Position numbers and translations under genes: made by a program. From Alphaproteobacteria bacterium (lineage in GTDB: Bacteria > Pseudomonadota > Alphaproteobacteria > Caulobacterales > Aquidulcibacteraceae), in assembly GCA_016124255.1 (NCBI GenBank), contig WGOB01000014.1, forward strand, positions 1 to 64,000: DNA of 64,000 nucleotides. The letters run 5' to 3'. This document shows, piece after piece, positions 61,493 to 64,000 of the stretch (positions are counted from its first letter, which is position 1; each line of letters begins with the position of its first letter). The notes beneath the pieces are model-generated. The model did no database searches. It was not told the origin of the DNA and saw only the letters and a list, made by a program, of their open reading frames with translations.

Positions 61493-62511
61493 GCCGCTTT
61501 CTTTTCGAGGTCCGGCCTCCATTTGCCGAGGCTGGCGAGGCCGTTCATCTCTGCGCGGTGTTCGAACGCCTTCTGGCCGGCCGGCACATTCTCTTTCTTG
61601 CCCGACCACGCCTTCTGCGGCGCCGCCTGGAGCGCGCGGCCGTAGGAGAACGTCATCTTCCACGGGAAGCCGCCGATCTCGTTCATGCGGTTGAGGTGCG
61701 CGGTTGCATCTTCGTCCGATTGGCCGCCGGAAAGATAGGCGATGCCGGGCACGGCCGAGGGCACGCAATTCGTGAGGCATTTGATCGTCATCGCCGCGAC
61801 TTCGTCGACACTCGCTTGCTTCGCGCATTTCTTGCCGGGCACGATCATGTTCGGCTTCAGCACCATGCCTTCGAGCGCGACGTTGGCGTAGTACAATTCC
61901 TGGAATGTTTCTTTGAGCGTCCAGGTCGTGATGTCGTAGCAGGTCTGGATGTCGTGATCGCCGTCCATCAGGACTTCGGGCTCCACGATTGGCACGATTT
62001 GATGCTCCTGGCAGAGCGCGGCGTAGCGCGCGAGCGCGTGCGCGTTGGCATGGATCGTGTTGTGCGAGGGCACGCCGGCGCCGATATCGATCACCGCGCG
62101 CCATTTTGCAAAGCGCGCGCCGCGCTCGTAGTATTTCGGCAGGCGCTTGGAGAGGCCGTCCAAGCCCTTGGTGATGACGTCGCCCTTGGTCCCCGGCAGC
62201 GCCTCGGTGCCTTCATCGACCTTGATGCCCGGGATCGAATTCGCCGCTTCGATCAGCTTCACCAGCGGCGTGCCGTCCGCAGCATCCTGCCAGATCGTCT
62301 CATCGAAGAGGATGACGCCGGAGATGTGCTTCATCCCGTCCTTGTGGCGGAACATGAACTCGCGATAGTCGCGCCGGTTCGCCTCGGTGTTCTCCACGTT
62401 GATGGCGTCGAAGCGCTTCTTGATCGTGCCGGTGGATTCGTCCGCCGCCAGAATGCCGCGCCCCGGCGCCACCATGGCTTCGGCGACCTTGTTCAGAGCT
62501 TCAAGGTTCAT
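61489..62511 (-). CDS. fructose-bisphosphate aldolase class I
   Basis: AMVAPGRGILAADESTGTIKKRF; IVPIVEPEVLMDGDHDI; GLVLKPNM-like motif. Confidence 0.94.
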   Translation of the reverse strand: MNLEALNKVAEAMVAPGRGILAADESTGTIKKRFDAINVENTEANRRDYREFMFRHKDGMKHISGVILFDETIWQDAADGTPLVKLIEAANSIPGIKVDEGTEALPGTKGDVITKGLDGLSKRLPKYYERGARFAKWRAVIDIGAGVPSHNTIHANAHALARYAALCQEHQIVPIVEPEVLMDGDHDIQTCYDITTWTLKETFQELYYANVALEGMVLKPNMIVPGKKCAKQASVDEVAAMTIKCLTNCVPSAVPGIAYLSGGQSDEDATAHLNRMNEIGGFPWKMTFSYGRALQAAPQKAWSGKKENVPAGQKAFEHRAEMNGLASLGKWRPDLEKKAA

Positions 62512-62581
62512 ATCGTCCTCGATTTTGAATTGCGTGAGAGGTGTTCACCACTGCCGCGCGGCGGCGTCAATTGCGCACACC

Positions 62582-63778
62582 TCAGGATGCTGATTTTAAC
62601 GCTTCAACGCCCGGCAGCGGCTTGCCTTCCATCCATTCAAGGAACGCGCCGCCGGCGGTGGAGACGAAGGTGAAATCGCCTGCGACGCCGGCGTGGTTCA
62701 GCGCAGCGACCGTGTCGCCGCCGCCGGCCACGGCGATCAGCTTGCCGTCTTTCGCCAACCGGCCCGCGATGCGGGCGGCGTCCACCGTGGCGCGGTCGAA
62801 GGGCGGGGTCTCGAATGCGCCGAGCGGGCCGTTCCAGATCAGCGTGCGCGCCGCGGCCATCGCCTGCGCAAGATGCGCGACGGTTTCCGGGCCAGCGTCG
62901 AGGATCATGTCCTCGGCGGCGACGTGGGCGGCGCGCACGGTCTGGTGCGGCGCGTTTGCGGCGAACGCCTGCGCGACCACGACATCGGACGGGAGGAGCA
63001 TTGTGCAGCCCGCCTTGGCGGCCGCGGCGAGGATCGTGTTGGCGGTGTCCTTCAGGTCGCGCTCGCACAGCGACTTGCCGACCTCCAGCCCCTTGGCGAA
63101 CAGGAAGGTGTTGGCCATGGCGCCGCCGATGGCAAGCGCGTCGACCTTGCTCACGAGATTTTCAAGGAGTTCGATCTTGGTGGAGACCTTCGCGCCGCCC
63201 ACCACTGCAAGAACGGGGCGGGTTGGGTTTCCGAGCGCCTTCTCAAGATGATCGAGCTCGGCCTCCATGCTCTTGCCGGCGAATGCGGGCAATTCGTGCG
63301 CCAGGCCTTCCGTCGAGACGTGCGCGCGATGCGCGGCGGAAAATGCGTCGTTGACGTAGACATCGCCCAAGGCCCCGATCGCCTTGGCGAGTGCAGGATC
63401 GTTCTTCTCTTCGCCGGCATGGAAGCGGGTGTTCTCCAGGAGAATGACGCCGCCCGGCGCCAGCGCGTCGATTGCGGCCTTGGCGGCGTCGCCGGTGCAA
63501 TCGTCGGCAAATTCCACGGGGGTTCCCAGAAGCTGCGCCAGGGCCGGCGCGACGGGCGCGAGCGACTGACTCTCGTCGCGCTTGCCTTTGGGGCGTCCGA
63601 AGTGCGCCAACAGCGCGATCCTGGCGCCCTTGGCCTGCAGCGTCTGGATCGTGGGCAGCGCCGCGCGCAGGCGGGTGTCGTCGGTGATCTTGCCGCCGGC
63701 CATCGGCACGTTGAAATCCACGCGCACGAGTGCGCGCTTGCCGTGAAGATCGGCGTCGTCGAGGCGGCGGAACGGCAT
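62582..63778 (-). CDS. pgk: phosphoglycerate kinase
   Basis: [50 protein letters not shown]. Confidence 0.95.
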   Translation of the reverse strand: MPFRRLDDADLHGKRALVRVDFNVPMAGGKITDDTRLRAALPTIQTLQAKGARIALLAHFGRPKGKRDESQSLAPVAPALAQLLGTPVEFADDCTGDAAKAAIDALAPGGVILLENTRFHAGEEKNDPALAKAIGALGDVYVNDAFSAAHRAHVSTEGLAHELPAFAGKSMEAELDHLEKALGNPTRPVLAVVGGAKVSTKIELLENLVSKVDALAIGGAMANTFLFAKGLEVGKSLCERDLKDTANTILAAAAKAGCTMLLPSDVVVAQAFAANAPHQTVRAAHVAAEDMILDAGPETVAHLAQAMAAARTLIWNGPLGAFETPPFDRATVDAARIAGRLAKDGKLIAVAGGGDTVAALNHAGVAGDFTFVSTAGGAFLEWMEGKPLPGVEALKSAS

Positions 63779-63798
63779 CAGGATCGTCCTTGTACGGA

Positions 63799-64000
63799 TC
63801 AAATGGGGCTGACGAGCGAAGCGATGAAATAGGCGAGGCCATCCACCGCCGCAATCAGCGCCACGGAGATGGCGACGAGCGCGGGCAGCTGTTCGCGCGG
63901 CGTCGCCTTCAGCGCATTTTGCTTGGAGACGCCCCAATAGACGAGGTGCGCGGCGATGACGCCGATGGCGGCGTGCACGCCCCATCCAAACGCGCCGCAC
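63799..64000 (-). CDS. small membrane protein (partial, truncated by window end)
   Basis: Reverse-strand ...[66 protein letters not shown]. Confidence 0.6.
   Translation of the reverse strand, partial: CGAFGWGVHAAIGVIAAHLVYWGVSKQNALKATPREQLPALVAISVALIAAVDGLAYFIASLVSPI

Overview
The window is a GC-rich alphaproteobacterial chromosome segment. The lineage call rests on gene content such as split metH, class I LysRS and the alpha-type rnpB, and is inference. Bases 1..~5285 look like the right end of an integrated genomic island: an IS3-type element cut by the window edge, small XRE regulators, unknown proteins and a tyrosine integrase. The island ends in a 3'-half copy of tRNA-Gly(CCC), consistent with an att site. 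The rest (~5.3-64 kb) is mostly ordinary chromosomal genes: enoyl-CoA hydratase, asnB, a hut cluster (hutG/I/U/H), acyl-CoA dehydrogenases, a GT2, lysK, pyrD, a TonB receptor, an ArsR-methyltransferase/metF/split-metH operon, paired CHAP proteins, a voltage-gated-channel homologue, RNase P RNA (minus strand), amidase, rpmJ, lytic transglycosylase, motA, mnmC, fbaB-type aldolase/thiE and pgk. The strongest leads are the tRNA-Gly att site, a ~21-bp phased GTCG-rich array before the TonB receptor, several near-perfect operator palindromes at regulator genes (two overlapping start codons), an atypical selectivity filter in the channel homologue, and a 24-bp perfect palindrome in the island. I found no clear previously undescribed multi-gene system. 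All homology calls come from recognising motifs by eye; no searches were run.
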